From contig OZ024856.1 of assembly GCA_964017155.1 (NCBI GenBank), positions 1,266,201 through 1,330,200 on the forward strand: 64,000 nucleotides of DNA, read 5' to 3'. Of this stretch, positions 22,302 to 34,038 are shown piece by piece. How positions within the stretch are numbered: position 1 is the first letter of the stretch; each line of letters begins with the position of its first letter. The notes beneath the pieces are model-generated. The model saw only the letters and a program-made list of their open reading frames with translations. It was not told where the DNA came from and did not search any database. The DNA comes from Oasisia sp. SBJ-2009. Taxonomy: Eukaryota; Annelida; Polychaeta; Sabellida; Siboglinidae. A program made the translations under genes and the position numbers.

Positions 22302-24240
22302 GACGGCCCACACTAACAGGCGGACCATTAAAGCGCGGACCGCCTAGACCGGGTGGACCACATCACAAGGCTGCACGCGATCACTGCCCTTCGTGTTTAC
22401 GTGCGTCTTTGTTGCTGCTGTGTTTTGACGGTGTGTTTCGTTGATTAATAGTATGCGTGGAATGAGAAGACATTTAATGTGTCGACAAACTGAACACATC
22501 AGTACAATTCAATTAATAACATCTAACAATTATTTGATGTGTTATTTGTTTGTATTTAATTTCACCATTTCAAATAACTAATATTTTACAAATATGACAT
22601 TTATACTCAAAAGCTGTTTACAATATGCATAATTAATAAGATAACAACAATAATGTTATTAATTGCATACATGTATGGTGGGTAACTCGTATGGTGCCAT
22701 ATAGTTTCACGATGTCCCGAGTTTTTCCGAAAATATTCTATGATGTATTTTCCAGTAAAGCAACACATATCTTCATGATATATGCATAAGCTAAGATAAC
22801 TCTCCATTGTGTGGCAAAACTAACCCTATCTCATTCCTTGTTATTTAACGAAAGACGTCTTGCAAATGTTTAGCTAAACAACGTAAGTTACGTCACTGGC
22901 GCGTTCGTACGTCATGCGTATGTCCAATTGTATTCTATTTGACGTAGCCAACGTTGTGGTTTGCTTACGTCATTATCACAATTGTTTCCAACAATGCCCC
23001 AGTGACGTGAGCTGTGCATCAAGATGGCACCGCCCTAAAAGCATGTACGCATGTGTATTGGTAAAATTATACTATGACAAATTATCTCATTAACGATCTT
23101 TTTGCACAATTACTATGCACAACCAATGTATCAGTATTATACATATATTATGTAAGTTAATGCAGTAAACCTATCTTGTGCGACCTGTCATGATCGAGCG
23201 ACCACTCGTCTTGAACGACTGTTTTCCCAGGCACGGATCGTTTCGGATTAAAACTTACCCGCAGTGAACAACGTTACCTGACCAACGACCGTCGACTACA
23301 TGAATTGTTCACGCGATCGTTGTTTTCACCTGTCAGCAGCGACCGGATATAATGTTAAACTGCAACATGTCATCAGTCAAACATTCTGTACGTCGTTCAT
23401 TCAGCGTTAACTAATACATGTAAACTGACGTTAAATAAAGCTTCTTGTATCTTGTACCATATTTCACCGGTAAAAGTCTTCAAATAGATCGTAATTTATT
23501 TGGTAAACTATAGTCCGTGATTTAGCGAAAATGCACGCCGAACATGTGATGCTACGGCGACAAACAAGTAGCAGCAAATCGAAACCCCCACACGTATATA
23601 CATATAAGTCGATTCCACAAGAGAAACAAACGTTTCAACGAGTGTACGGCCTAAAGCGTGTTGATGTAATATCTTAATCGACTAAACTTGATTACCAAGT
23701 ACGGAAATAACGTTTTGTTTGAAGATGTCGCATTGACCTTAATAATATTAAGCGTAGCTAATTTCCAATCTGAAATGTCATGGTGTGTTTTAAAATGTAC
23801 AAGTTACAATTATAATTATGCATACTTTACATTCCACATGTTTATATTTGTTATAAATGGCGTTAGTAATTAGGTGGTAAGTAAAGCATGTACATATTCA
23901 TAATTATACCGACATGATTTTTGGCACAAATTGTTATGAGCGACCACCTGTCTTGAAGGGGCGGTCACCCAAGACAAGTTTTACTGTCCTAGGAACCTCT
24001 GCCTGACTGGCGTATCCCTTTAGTTTATAAATGCAAGTAACGCCATTCAGGTATTACATTTAGAATGGTTAGTACAATATAACACAATACAATAATAACA
24101 TAAAAAACACTCCCATATTTACGAACGCGCGCGTAAACAACAACAAGACTTTTAAAGAACAAAGTTCGGCAGCATCTTTGTGAATGCGGTCCGCCTAGTC
24201 TGCCCTTTCGCAGTCAGTCCGCCTTGTAGTGTGGGCCGTA
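22302..24240. mobile_element. Inverted-repeat element, about 1.9 kb, non-autonomous
   Basis: Left end ACGGCCCACACTAACAGGCG and right end, read on the minus strand, ACGGCCCACACTACAAGGCG form a good terminal inverted repeat, and both are followed by GGACCGC/GGCGGACCGC motifs. No transposase ORF. A second, weaker inverted pair (CAGTAAACCTATCTTG at about 23163, CAGTAAAACTTGTCTTG on the minus strand at about 23990) suggests a nested insertion. Confidence 0.55.
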
Positions 24241-24659
24241 CCGACTGCACCCACAATGCAATGCATGGCACAGGATATTTACATGGCCTGTCAAAATCAC
24301 GTGCGTCGAGAGGCGGAACGCGGAGAACCGACTAAAAGGTAAGTATAGGCCCATAGAAAAAAATAATGTATTGTTGCGTAACGAAGTTAGCCTTGTGTTT
24401 GTAGTAAGGTATGAGTTATTGTTGTAGACACGTGAAACGTCGTATTTGTGAAATGTTGGCGAACACTTATTTTTATACAAGTTCAGTTGGTTTGTCTACA
24501 TTTTGGTCGATCAGTCCATATATTTTATAGGCCTCGTATTTTATAACACGTGAACATGAGTCACCAGCCACTGACACTGTAACAGTCACATGAAACATCG
24601 GTAAACGTACTTTATAACACCGCAACGGGATTCTCATTTGGGACCATTAAATGTTAATT

Positions 24660-24737
24660 GTATTGTATTGTATTGTATTGTATTGTATTGTATTGTATTG
24701 TATTGTATTGTATTGTATTGTATTGTATTGTATTGTA
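24660..24737. repeat. TATTG pentanucleotide microsatellite
   Basis: About 15 copies of TATTG. From here to 25157 the DNA holds only GCAC/CA repeats (about 24945-25060) and no gene. Confidence 0.96.
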
Positions 24738-24944
24738 TGTAGGGGCTTTTAAGAGAGAGGAGTGCATGATCTGTCGCGCTGTATCAGTGTATGTCTGCAC
24801 ATTTCCTGTGCTGCCCTAGCTAGTAGCTACACACAACGACAAGTGAGGGTGACGCGGTCCCCTTGTTCTATACACCGATCGACGCCCGTCGGCACGTGCG
24901 TGGTCGTGTGCCATTTAGTCACACCGACGTCACGAGCAAGCATA

Positions 24945-25014
24945 CGCACGCACGCACGCACGCACCCACCCACCACGCACGCACGGACGCGCGCGCCCGG
25001 GCGCACGCACGCAC

Positions 25015-25062
<48 letters not shown>
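24945..25062. repeat. GCAC and CA microsatellite
   Basis: (GCAC)n grading into (CA)n. Confidence 0.95.
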
Positions 25063-25063
<1 letters not shown>

Positions 25064-25156
25064 ATGTTGTACGTACTAGGAAATTAAAACTAAAGAAGTT
25101 TGTTTCATATGAGTGAAAAGAATGCCCTTCAGACAATGCATGACATTGGCCTTAAG

Positions 25157-27145
25157 TAAGTAAGTAAGTAAAAGCTTTATTTCTTGATGGTAACCATGTC
25201 ACGTGGTATATCGTGATTTTCAATGGGCCATCATCTTACATGCATACATATATCATATACATACATACAATAAAGATTTAGATAAAATATATAGTTCACA
25301 ACAATATAAACATAACCGCAGTAGCAATAAATAGATAAAAATAAATAAACTGTAATTATAAACAAATACATATTATTAAAATATTATTAAATATAAAATA
25401 TTAGAATAATTATAAAAAATTACATTAATAAATCATTTAACATTATTTAAAAGAAAATGTATTGATTATAATAAAAAACGTTTATATAAAATAGATCGAT
25501 GGCACTATTGTATTAAAAAAAACATTAATTGAAAGAATTTACCATTTCATTTGTTTACAATATTCTGTGTGACATTGTTTCGTACTCTATTAAAATTAAA
25601 TATAAAGTATAAATAATTAAACGTACTACAGTTCAAATACAGTGTATATGATAACAACGAAATAATTGTATTTGCACCCTATGCGCCTCCTAACACAGGC
25701 AACAGGTCCCCCAGAGACACCGTCCACATTCCACCAGCAGACCGCTGAAACTCACACGCTTCAATACAATTATAATAGCACAACAAGACGTGATTGTGTA
25801 AAGTATGATCCCCACTATTATTACTACTACTACTACCACACAATTAATTAATCCAAAACAATCTACCTGCGAAATGCAAACAATCACTCAAGCGTATCTA
25901 TCGGGAAATGCATGCAATTGTACACATCTTTCACGAGAAACTTTAAACAGTGTGTTTGTCTACACTATTCGCATTTTTTTTTATATATTCCGGGATCGTG
26001 TCCCAAAGTTTCGCACCCCTGTAAGCAAATGTGCGCTGGCCTAAGGACAGGTTGTATTTCTTCACATGAATATTTGTGCAGCTGCGAGTGTGATGATTGT
26101 GCACACTGTTGTTTAACACGAACAGATCAGTGAGGTAACCAGGGGCGTGCCCATGCATGACATTACATTACAATAGAAGTGAAATAACGTATCCGAACAT
26201 CAATTGGCAACCATCCTAGAGTACGAAACAGTGTTACAGTTGAAATCTGTCGCCGGTCTTTTACATTCAAAATTACACGTGAATATTGTTTCATCATCTT
26301 ATAGACGTTCATCAGCAAACTGTGTCCACAGCTTCCCCATACAACACACCCGTAATCAATTAGTGGTTGACCCATTCCTGAAAAGTATAGTTTCCGAGCA
26401 TGTAGTGGCATTAGTCGTTTCACCTGATTGAACAAATACAAACGGCTGCGCAACTTGGCGCACAGCTTGGTTACGTGTGTGTTCCAGGTCAGATTACTGT
26501 CCACGTATAAACCAAGTAATTTATGGACCTGGACGGGTTTCACTATAGAGTTGTTGCCATATACACAGAAGTTTGAAGTTGCGCGTTGAAGTTTCTGTCT
26601 GGTGCCTAATAGCATGCATTCGGTTTTATCGGCGTTAAGAACCATGCGATTTGCGTTAATCCATTGATACAATGGTTTCGAATGAGTTGTTAAAGTCCGG
26701 TTTATATCGGCAACACATTTGCCGGCAGCATAGACTGTGGAATCATCGGCATACATGCCAATTCTGGCTTCAGATATTTCTAAAATAGCATCATTCATGA
26801 ACATAATAAAAAGTAAACGTCCGAGTATCGAGCCTTGTGGCACACCCGTTGTTACCGGTAGAGGGTCTGACAACACACTGTCATACTTCACACAATGGTA
26901 ACGTTCGCTAAGGTAAGACCTGAACCAGGCTAGTTCGTTTCCATGACAACCATACAAGTCAAGTTTGAGTAAAAGCATTTCAAGGTTAACCAAATCAAAC
27001 ACCATACCACACAAGTTGTCTCGTCTAGCAGTAGTTTGAACTCTGTGAGGTTCATGTACAAGTGCTTGTGTACGTGGCGTTCCAGAAGTTTAGACAGGAA
27101 CTTTAGATACCACCAATGACCTGACAAATGGCGCACTACCCACAC
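25157..27145 (-). mobile_element. 5'-truncated non-LTR retrotransposon (LINE) with reverse transcriptase
   Basis: The main frame, 27014-26163, has the reverse transcriptase marks TGVPQGSILG (block 4) and MYADDST (catalytic YADD), plus a thumb-like end. Upstream SKLLERHVHKHLY (about 27090) and downstream QRTFAYRGAKLWDTIPEYIK (26158-25943) belong to the same ORF in shifted frames, so the copy is broken. The 3' end is AATAAAGCTTTTACTTACTT with a short (ACTT)n tail near 25157. Jockey/CR1-like; the exact clade is not determined. Confidence 0.85.
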
Positions 27146-27435
27146 ATGGCCCGACCGATGACGCGCTACTCCCTGTCAGGAAGGCTACACTAACCAGAAA
27201 GTAATAAACTAGTTACATTCACAACATGTGTGATACAATCAACATACCTAGTGGTACTCCCCTACCAACTCTCCTTCGCGACAACGCCGGCACAATTAAG
27301 TGACCGGGCGCTGTCCACGTGCGCTGTCCATCTGCGTGGCGCAGCCTCAGGCCGGCTTTTAAACCCTGACCTGACAAATGACGCACTACCCCCACATGGC
27401 CCGACCGATCTACACTAACCAGAAAGTAATAGCGG
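27110..27435. repeat. Diverged direct repeat
   Basis: CTGACAAATGGCGCACTACC at about 27119 and CTGACAAATGACGCACTACC at about 27370, each followed by ACATGGCCCGACCGAT and CTAACCAGAAAGTAATA: two copies about 250 bases apart. Confidence 0.75.
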
Positions 27436-28283
27436 CCGCTCTAGCCGTTTGTGAACCTGTACCACTGTATTATGATATTATAATGTTATCACAATTCTAC
27501 ACCTTAATGTTATCATAATTCTACACCCTTACACCAGCTACACGTAGCCGCGTACTTGAAAGAAAAGAAAATCCTTCTCGCCAGCAAGAAGGTTTGCACG
27601 TACATGATGTATCTTATTATTTACAATCCATCGTTGTTGATACATCCAGCTTCATAGTGACAAAGTATAGTGCATTTTATACATACTGTGGCAAATTTGC
27701 AGTTTCTTCTGCAAGCTTTTCCATATCCACAGTGGTGAAGGAAGACACACGCTTTGCTGGAGTCGTCTAGCACTGTCCAGAATGGCGCCCAGACTTTCGT
27801 GCTCACATCTTGCACCCAAACCCCGGCTGAAGCATCTGGAACATCTTGGCGTCATTGCCATGCATGTCTGAAGATATAACGTGCCTGGTACAGAGCTCGT
27901 TGTGCAAGTTGGAGCGGGGCGGCATGTGTGTGTGTGTGTGTGTGGGGGGGGGGGGGGTATGGACGAGCGTCCGATTACCATGTGTATGCCTCTGGGTATA
28001 CGTCTGTGTATGCCTGCCATGCTGCCCAGGGAATTTTTGTCCCGACATCAAGGAATGATAACATCGTATCACACCCGCCGAAAGAATGGAACAGTGGAAA
28101 CGACAGCAATTTCTCAGGACCATGTATTGGGGTGATTTCATGAAAGGGGATGTGTTGGAAGGTTTTTTCATTTCAGCCTATCCACAACTCCATCATCAGC
28201 AGCATGGGCCGCCATCTCTAGAAATGGCGGATGTGAATGTTGGATAAGTTCAAATATAAAACATTTGAACGTAGAATACCCGG

Positions 28284-28285
<2 letters not shown>

Positions 28286-28343
<58 letters not shown>
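28286..28343. repeat. AT microsatellite
   Basis: (TA)n. Confidence 0.96.
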
Positions 28344-28346
<3 letters not shown>

Positions 28347-29116
28347 GCCAATGATTGATGTTTTATGTAAAACAGTTCCTGAAATATCGAAAAGCAAGTT
28401 TGTTTTATTTTGGATGGCGGCCATTTTGAAAAATGGCAGAAAAATGTGGAAGCATCAAAATGTCAGGTTGTTTCCTCAATATTCTGAAATAGTCTCGTAT
28501 AACGGCCAGCTGTGCCAAATTTCGTGCGTTTGTCCAGCAGTGAAAATGTATAGCCTCACGTGACATTAAGAGCCCTCACTAGTAAGATATACTGGATTCT
28601 TGGTTGCGGGCGGAGTCCATCGCAAAGGTCCGCCTTGTGGTTCCAGCGTAAGATCGGTATAGCGAGAAGCACATTTTCTAAATAATACTGTTATATCACA
28701 CGTGACCATCAAAGGTACTCACACAGGAAACTGACATTTTGGAGGGCTTACTTTGAGCTGAAACCGTTTGAGAATCCTTGAGCTGACTAGACTACTAGAG
28801 GGATCCTCGCCTTTCAAGAGCTAATTAAATAGAAGAGTTACCGGCCTGAATTCACTAGTGGGGTCATTGCCTCGGGTTTACTAGATGGGTCTTCGCCTTG
28901 AGTTCCACGGACCACGCGTACCACGCGTATGCAGTCTACACCAAACTCCAGTATTTTCATAGCCTCGCTCTGCGCACAAATGCACTTCTTTGGTTTTTTT
29001 TTTATAATAAATTTCATTATTTTCTGTTTTAGGGTTGCATCAAGTGGGAAAGTTCCGTTCGGTATCAAGCACGGCAAATACCAACATACGTGTGTGTATA
29101 ACTTATTGTGATATTT

Positions 29117-29117
<1 letters not shown>

Positions 29118-29175
<58 letters not shown>
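29118..29175. repeat. AT microsatellite
   Basis: (TA)n. Confidence 0.96.
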
Positions 29176-29177
<2 letters not shown>

Positions 29178-29517
29178 ATTATAATTAAATTAAATTAATC
29201 GTCCGATTTATCAAACGACATCGTATCGCCAAAGCGACAGAACGCTGCTTCCCCAGTTCTGATCTGAACATAGTGAGACGCATGCACTTGTTCATTTGTT
29301 ATATTTGGAAAGTTGAACCACGGCATTGTTAAGACTTTGAGAACTCTTGATCATACGATGACGTAATGCATGCACACGAAGCGAAGAAAGACAGTGATGA
29401 TGTCACCGTGTAGAGTGGCCCCGGGGTAGCCAGAGCATCGCACTTATGGGGGCGGGGGTTACGTAATTAATATCTATGATTTCACCTTGTGCCAGTTCAG
29501 TCGGTTGTATGAATGAC

Positions 29518-29519
<2 letters not shown>

Positions 29520-29601
<82 letters not shown>
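29520..29601. repeat. AT microsatellite
   Basis: (TA)n, with the small membrane-protein ORF some 460 bases downstream. Confidence 0.96.
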
Positions 29602-29602
<1 letters not shown>

Positions 29603-30061
29603 CTACTCAAAACGATGCTAATATTAACGCTTAACTGGGTACAAAATAATTTTTGGTCGGAACTTTCAGGCCGTTTTGGTCTGACATTTAATTCACTTCC
29701 ATTATTCCGTTTAATTCATAGTACCTTTATAGATTGTTTAGGGCGTCTTGGTAACTTGCCGTGGTGACTCCAAGTCTCCAACGAGTAACTACCCAAACGT
29801 CGGAACGTTGTGAATACTAGGGGAGGGGCTTAACAACTGAAAACCTTTTACAATTGGTTCCCTAATTAATCTCGCCAAAATACCGACTTTTTCATCGAGC
29901 CAATGTGAGATATTCCTTGGGGGTAGTTGCCCTCTTTGCAATCTGTTGCCGCCCCTATTGCCCCAGCCTCGGGCACACGCCGCCTTGTAAGTTTGGTGCT
30001 GATTTAATGCGCCACCTGCATTTGTCATTTGCAGTAGGAGCGACACAATCGACACGACACA

Positions 30062-30280
30062 ATGGGCAAGTGCAGCTGGCTGTGGAGCATCGTGTGGCTC
30101 GTCGTGCTGGTGGTCCTCGCCTGGCCCATCGGCTTCTTCTGTTCCTTCTTCTACCTCGTCCTCAGTCCGCTCGGCGCCTGTATCGAGGCCATCTCGCCGC
30201 TCGTCGACGTCCTCGAGTCCGGACTCAAACTGCCGCTCACGTGTGCTCTCAACATGGTCCACCAGAAGGCGCTGTGTTAG
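30062..30280 (+). CDS. Small membrane protein, 72 residues, function unknown
   Basis: Starts MGKCSWLWSIVWLVVLVVLA and ends with TAG at 30278-30280. Two hydrophobic stretches (about residues 7-22 and 24-40), six cysteines, then an amphipathic tail ending NMVHQKALC. GC-rich codon use contrasts with the AT-rich surroundings, as expected of a true coding exon. An acceptor-like ttgtcatttgcag lies just upstream, so it may be the last exon of a transcript, and ATTAAA occurs at about 30454. It resembles small cysteine-rich membrane proteins I have seen in other invertebrates, but I cannot name the family. The last codons and stop are tandemly duplicated downstream. Confidence 0.6.
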   Translation: MGKCSWLWSIVWLVVLVVLAWPIGFFCSFFYLVLSPLGACIEAISPLVDVLESGLKLPLTCALNMVHQKALC

Positions 30281-30430
30281 AGCCAGTGCTACCACCAGAA
30301 GGCGCTGTGTTAGAGCCAGAGCTACCACCAGAAGGCGCTGTGTTAGAGCCAGAGCTACCACCAGAAGGCGCTGTGTTAGAGCCAGAGCTACCACCAGAAG
30401 GCGCTGTGTTAGAGCCAGAGCTACCACCAA
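30257..30430 (+). repeat. 33-bp minisatellite copying the end and stop codon of the small ORF
   Basis: About five copies. Each contains CCACCAGAAGGCGCTGTGTT followed by AG, so each carries the HQKALC-stop end. The first copy is the real end of the ORF at 30280; the rest would be 3' UTR. Confidence 0.9.
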
Positions 30431-30714
30431 CATACACCATCAAGTGCACCAACATTAAAGGTGGCCCATTGCTGCAATGCTGTGTGTGGTCACGTCGGAA
30501 TAAGATGTTTCACTAGATGCTCTTAAATCCGTCGCAAGAAGGTGTTAAATAAGGATGCATTTTATTTTGATACATTTGACCGGTAAAGTAAATAAACTGC
30601 ATAATAACATTGTACACCCCTACATTGTTATTTTGTACACCGTCAATAACATATTTTTTTAAGCTTAAGCATTGTAGCCAATATGCATTATTGTTTCTGT
30701 AACAAAAACACAAA

Positions 30715-30845
30715 ATATGGACCCCATAGATGGACACAGGTCCATTTTATATACGGGTCTATATTTTATGACACAAAACATGGACCCAATATATTATGGA
30801 CCTGGGTCCATGTTTTATTGGGGAGGTCCATATTCTATGAAACAT
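30715..30845. repeat. Palindrome-rich GGTCCAT cluster
   Basis: Repeated ATGGACC and GGTCCAT, including ACATGGACCCA ... TGGGTCCATGT around 30778-30815. Likely a small foldback element. Confidence 0.5.
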
Positions 30846-32180
30846 TGGATATCCTATGAGCATAGACCACAACCTTGCAGTAGCATTGCCTTGAATGTTG
30901 GGGCATCCTTTGCATTAACCAGAGACTTCTAGTGTTCCATACAGTTAATGTGCATGGGAAAAAAGATGTTTTATATTCTTCAGGGTTGGCTGTGTTGATT
31001 AAATTTGCAAAGGTGATTCAACCATGTGCATATATAATTATATATATATATACATATGTATATAAAGAATATATACAATAAATATATTGGATTTCATTCA
31101 CACGTATCTCAAAATCCTGACCTGCTGGGACAAATCTTACTTCAGATTTGGAATCAGCATACTGGATTTAATCTACAACACTAGTTTTTATCCCTGCATC
31201 ACATATTGTGAAATAGACTAAGTAGATAAAATGGACTATGTGTAATCAGTTAATCCATGAACACAACTAAATCCACATGAAATTTGTACATTATCAGTCA
31301 CAAATTATTACATTATTGGGTGATTTTATTACATTATCGGGCACTTATACATATATATACATACATATGTATATATACATTAACAGGTGATTATTACATT
31401 TTCAGTTATAAGGCATATATTTTAACATTGCGGATGTACTATAGAATCATAATAGTGCTAAACAGGTTTTCAGGATATTTACACTAGTTAGCCAATGGTG
31501 TTAACAAAGTTAATATTTTATCACTTTGGTAATAGTTAACTTGTCACTCTTTACCCAGAAACATTAGCACACTATTTGTACATACACAAATAAGCTGACC
31601 GACTGCACAGAACAGAACTTCTGTTGATCATAGATGCCTAGAAACAGCCCAGAGATGTACCCAGACAAAGGGTTGATGAATTTCAAAATCGTCAAGTTGC
31701 ATTCTAGTTGTCAATAGAAGGATGGACGTGTGAGATAAGGTATATCAGCAAGAAAATTACTTTTGTTATGACAGTCGAGGAAGTTAAGAAACCATTTCCT
31801 TTCTTCTAACTAATTCTTTTACTGATGGCTGAACACACATTTAACTGGTTGTCTTTTGTTTAGTAAGTGTAATTTCAAGAATAGTTGTGAATATGTTTTC
31901 TTGATAACAAGATATTGTACATTTCATGATTATTTATTGAGTCGTCTCTCATGCATTCGTAGAAAACAATAACAGTATGAACATACAAATAAGCATTATA
32001 CCTAAACAAATAATAAACACTAAACCAATAAGCTTCATGATACAATGCATACATATTACAACAAAGCAAAATTGGCACCTAAAATAAATAATTGTACACA
32101 CGCTATAATAAAATGTGCCTCTTCAAATAGCTGCCATATATGAAGTTGTAATTAAAAACAGCTGGAAAATAACCTATTGC
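30846..32180. other. Intergenic, AT-rich, no gene recognised
   Basis: Short TATATA and TACATA runs at 31030-31065 and 31350-31382. Nothing else seen. Confidence 0.6.
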
Positions 32181-32947
32181 AAACCAGACATGGGGTCAAA
32201 TACATCTGTATTTGAAAGTATTTAAATACTTTTTTCAAAGTATTTGTAATTGAATACTTTCAAATACATTGTCAGTACAGTTTATCAAACTTTCTGTTTC
32301 AAGATCACATGTAATGCCTGCCAAACTGATTACCTTCACCCAACAGTGCTAATTACTGATAAAGAACTTACATGTGTTCCCATGGCCCTGGTAGTGAAGA
32401 CAAGTTTTGTTTGCTCAGAGCCAGAGGATGGATTAGCACCCAGCAGTGACTGTTAGTCAGGCTCCAAGTTGGCACCAGGCTATTCTGGTTTCCTGGCTGA
32501 CTTTGAAGTTAAGCTGTCACACTTACTCACAAGATCCTAGCAGTCATTAGTAGAGTCTCTTCTGAGAACAACACAGGCTTTTTATTATGGACCTCCTGGC
32601 TTAATATAATAAACAACATATTTTGACCTTTACCTCTATGGATAGAGGATTTTGAGTCAGTTGTCACTGTGATGTAGTTAGCAATAACAATACTCCCTAG
32701 CACTGGTCTACCTGTCATCATATGAGCAAAACACTAATTATGCCAATAAACTAGATATCTCACTATATTAGTTGCTTTCTTTTACGTACATAGTAATACA
32801 TTATGAAAATTATTTGAAAAAGTATTTGAAATACTTTCCAATGCATTTAAATACATTTGTTTTTAAAAGGATTTGTATTTGAATCCCTCAAGATTATTTG
32901 TATTTAACTACATTTCAATGTATTTGACCCCATGTCTTTTGCAAGTT
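32180..32947. mobile_element. Non-autonomous DNA transposon with GACATGGGGTCAAATACAT ends
   Basis: Left end GACATGGGGTCAAATACAT (about 32188) is matched exactly by ATGTATTTGACCCCATGTC at about 32918-32936, inside longer inverted TTGCAAA ends. Sub-terminal AAAGTATTT motifs repeat. No ORF. A diverged internal copy lies near 58460-59095. Confidence 0.8.
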
Positions 32948-33950
32948 GTTAGAAGATAAGTAATTTAGTGTATGTTGCTGTGTATGGTGGGTGTGAGTCT
33001 TGCAGATGTGCATGGAAAACTTTGTACATATGTACTAATTATAGCATGATACACCAACATATAGCTATGACATGAACATATATATCAGCACTTGACATTT
33101 CTACATGTACTAGTGACACAGATAAACAAGACATGAGTATGACCTGTGACACACACTAGCAACAACACACACCTTGGTGTTGAACTACCAGCCTAAAAAT
33201 GATAAGCTAATTGCAAAAAAACTTGTTTAGAAATATTAATGCAGCAGCTAAAATGCACTAATTCTATAATGTCTGCATCATGAATATTCAATTAGCAATT
33301 CAGGGTGGTAATCGCTGATGACAAATCACCCAGTAGGAAATCATGATCTTTGTAAAAACAACACAGCACACATGTACAACATAACAGTAACAGATCACAT
33401 TGCAATGTGATTGACCCAAGGTATGTGTATGTTTGTATGTATGTATTCTGTTAATGTTTCACACCTAATGTTTGTATCAGTCAATATACATATAGCTCCA
33501 TTTCCAGGATGGATATTTTTACTAGTTCAATTCATCTTTGAGTCAGATCAACAAAGAAGCACAATGGAAGTCAAATAGATCACATGACATCTTTTTAGGG
33601 AGGTCATAAAAAGTTGGGATAAACTAGTACCTGGCTCCCAGTACAGTCTATATCAGCTGGTCTAGTTCGATGGCATACGTTGTACTAGACCAACTGATCT
33701 GATACAGTTGATACCAGCTGGTCTGGTACCGACTGTACCAGCTAATCTACACACCCACCCTGGCACTGACAAACACTTCAAAATGTAGTCGTCATAATCA
33801 AAATTCTCAACAAATTCTTGATGTGGCGATGGACAAACATCAACTCCTGTACTTCCAAACAGATTAAAAGCTGATCAAGATGTTGAAGGGATCCAACTGG
33901 TGTCACACAGACACCCTGATGCATGATGAGAATGAGGAATAACTGAGCAT
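32948..33950. other. Downstream flank and 3' UTR of NUSAP1
   Basis: No gene. The piece 33625-33750 contains imperfect inverted ACCAGCTGGTCTGGTAC / CAGCTGGTCTAGT motifs. The NUSAP1 3' UTR must lie just left of 33951; no clear AATAAA was assigned on the minus strand. Confidence 0.5.
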
Positions 33951-34038
33951 TCAGTTGATCGTGATCCCTCTGCGTGAGAGTTGGGCATTGAGTCTACTGC
34001 CAGCTTGGTGCTTCTGGGCTTTCTTTCGTCGGTCGGCC
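33951..34038 (-). CDS. NUSAP1: NUSAP1 exon 11 and stop
   Basis: Acceptor gttacag|GGCCGA, stop TGA 33953-33951. Encodes ADRRKKAQKHQAGSRLNAQL and SRRGITIN, the equivalent of the basic end ...MRRGLILAED of vertebrate NUSAP1. Confidence 0.85.

Larger units (their letters stand above)
27436..30061. other. Intergenic, no gene recognised
   Basis: Contains GT/poly-G at about 27927-27958, AT microsatellites at 28286-28343, 29118-29175 and 29520-29601, and scattered AT-rich sequence. No convincing exon found. Confidence 0.6.

Noticed and set aside
27433..28860. Cloning-vector contamination: GCGGCCGCTCTAG at 27433 and GAATTCACTAGTG near 28851
   Set aside because: Each is a short restriction-site-like word surrounded by ordinary AT-rich genomic sequence, with no longer vector match recognised. 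A vector screen would settle it.
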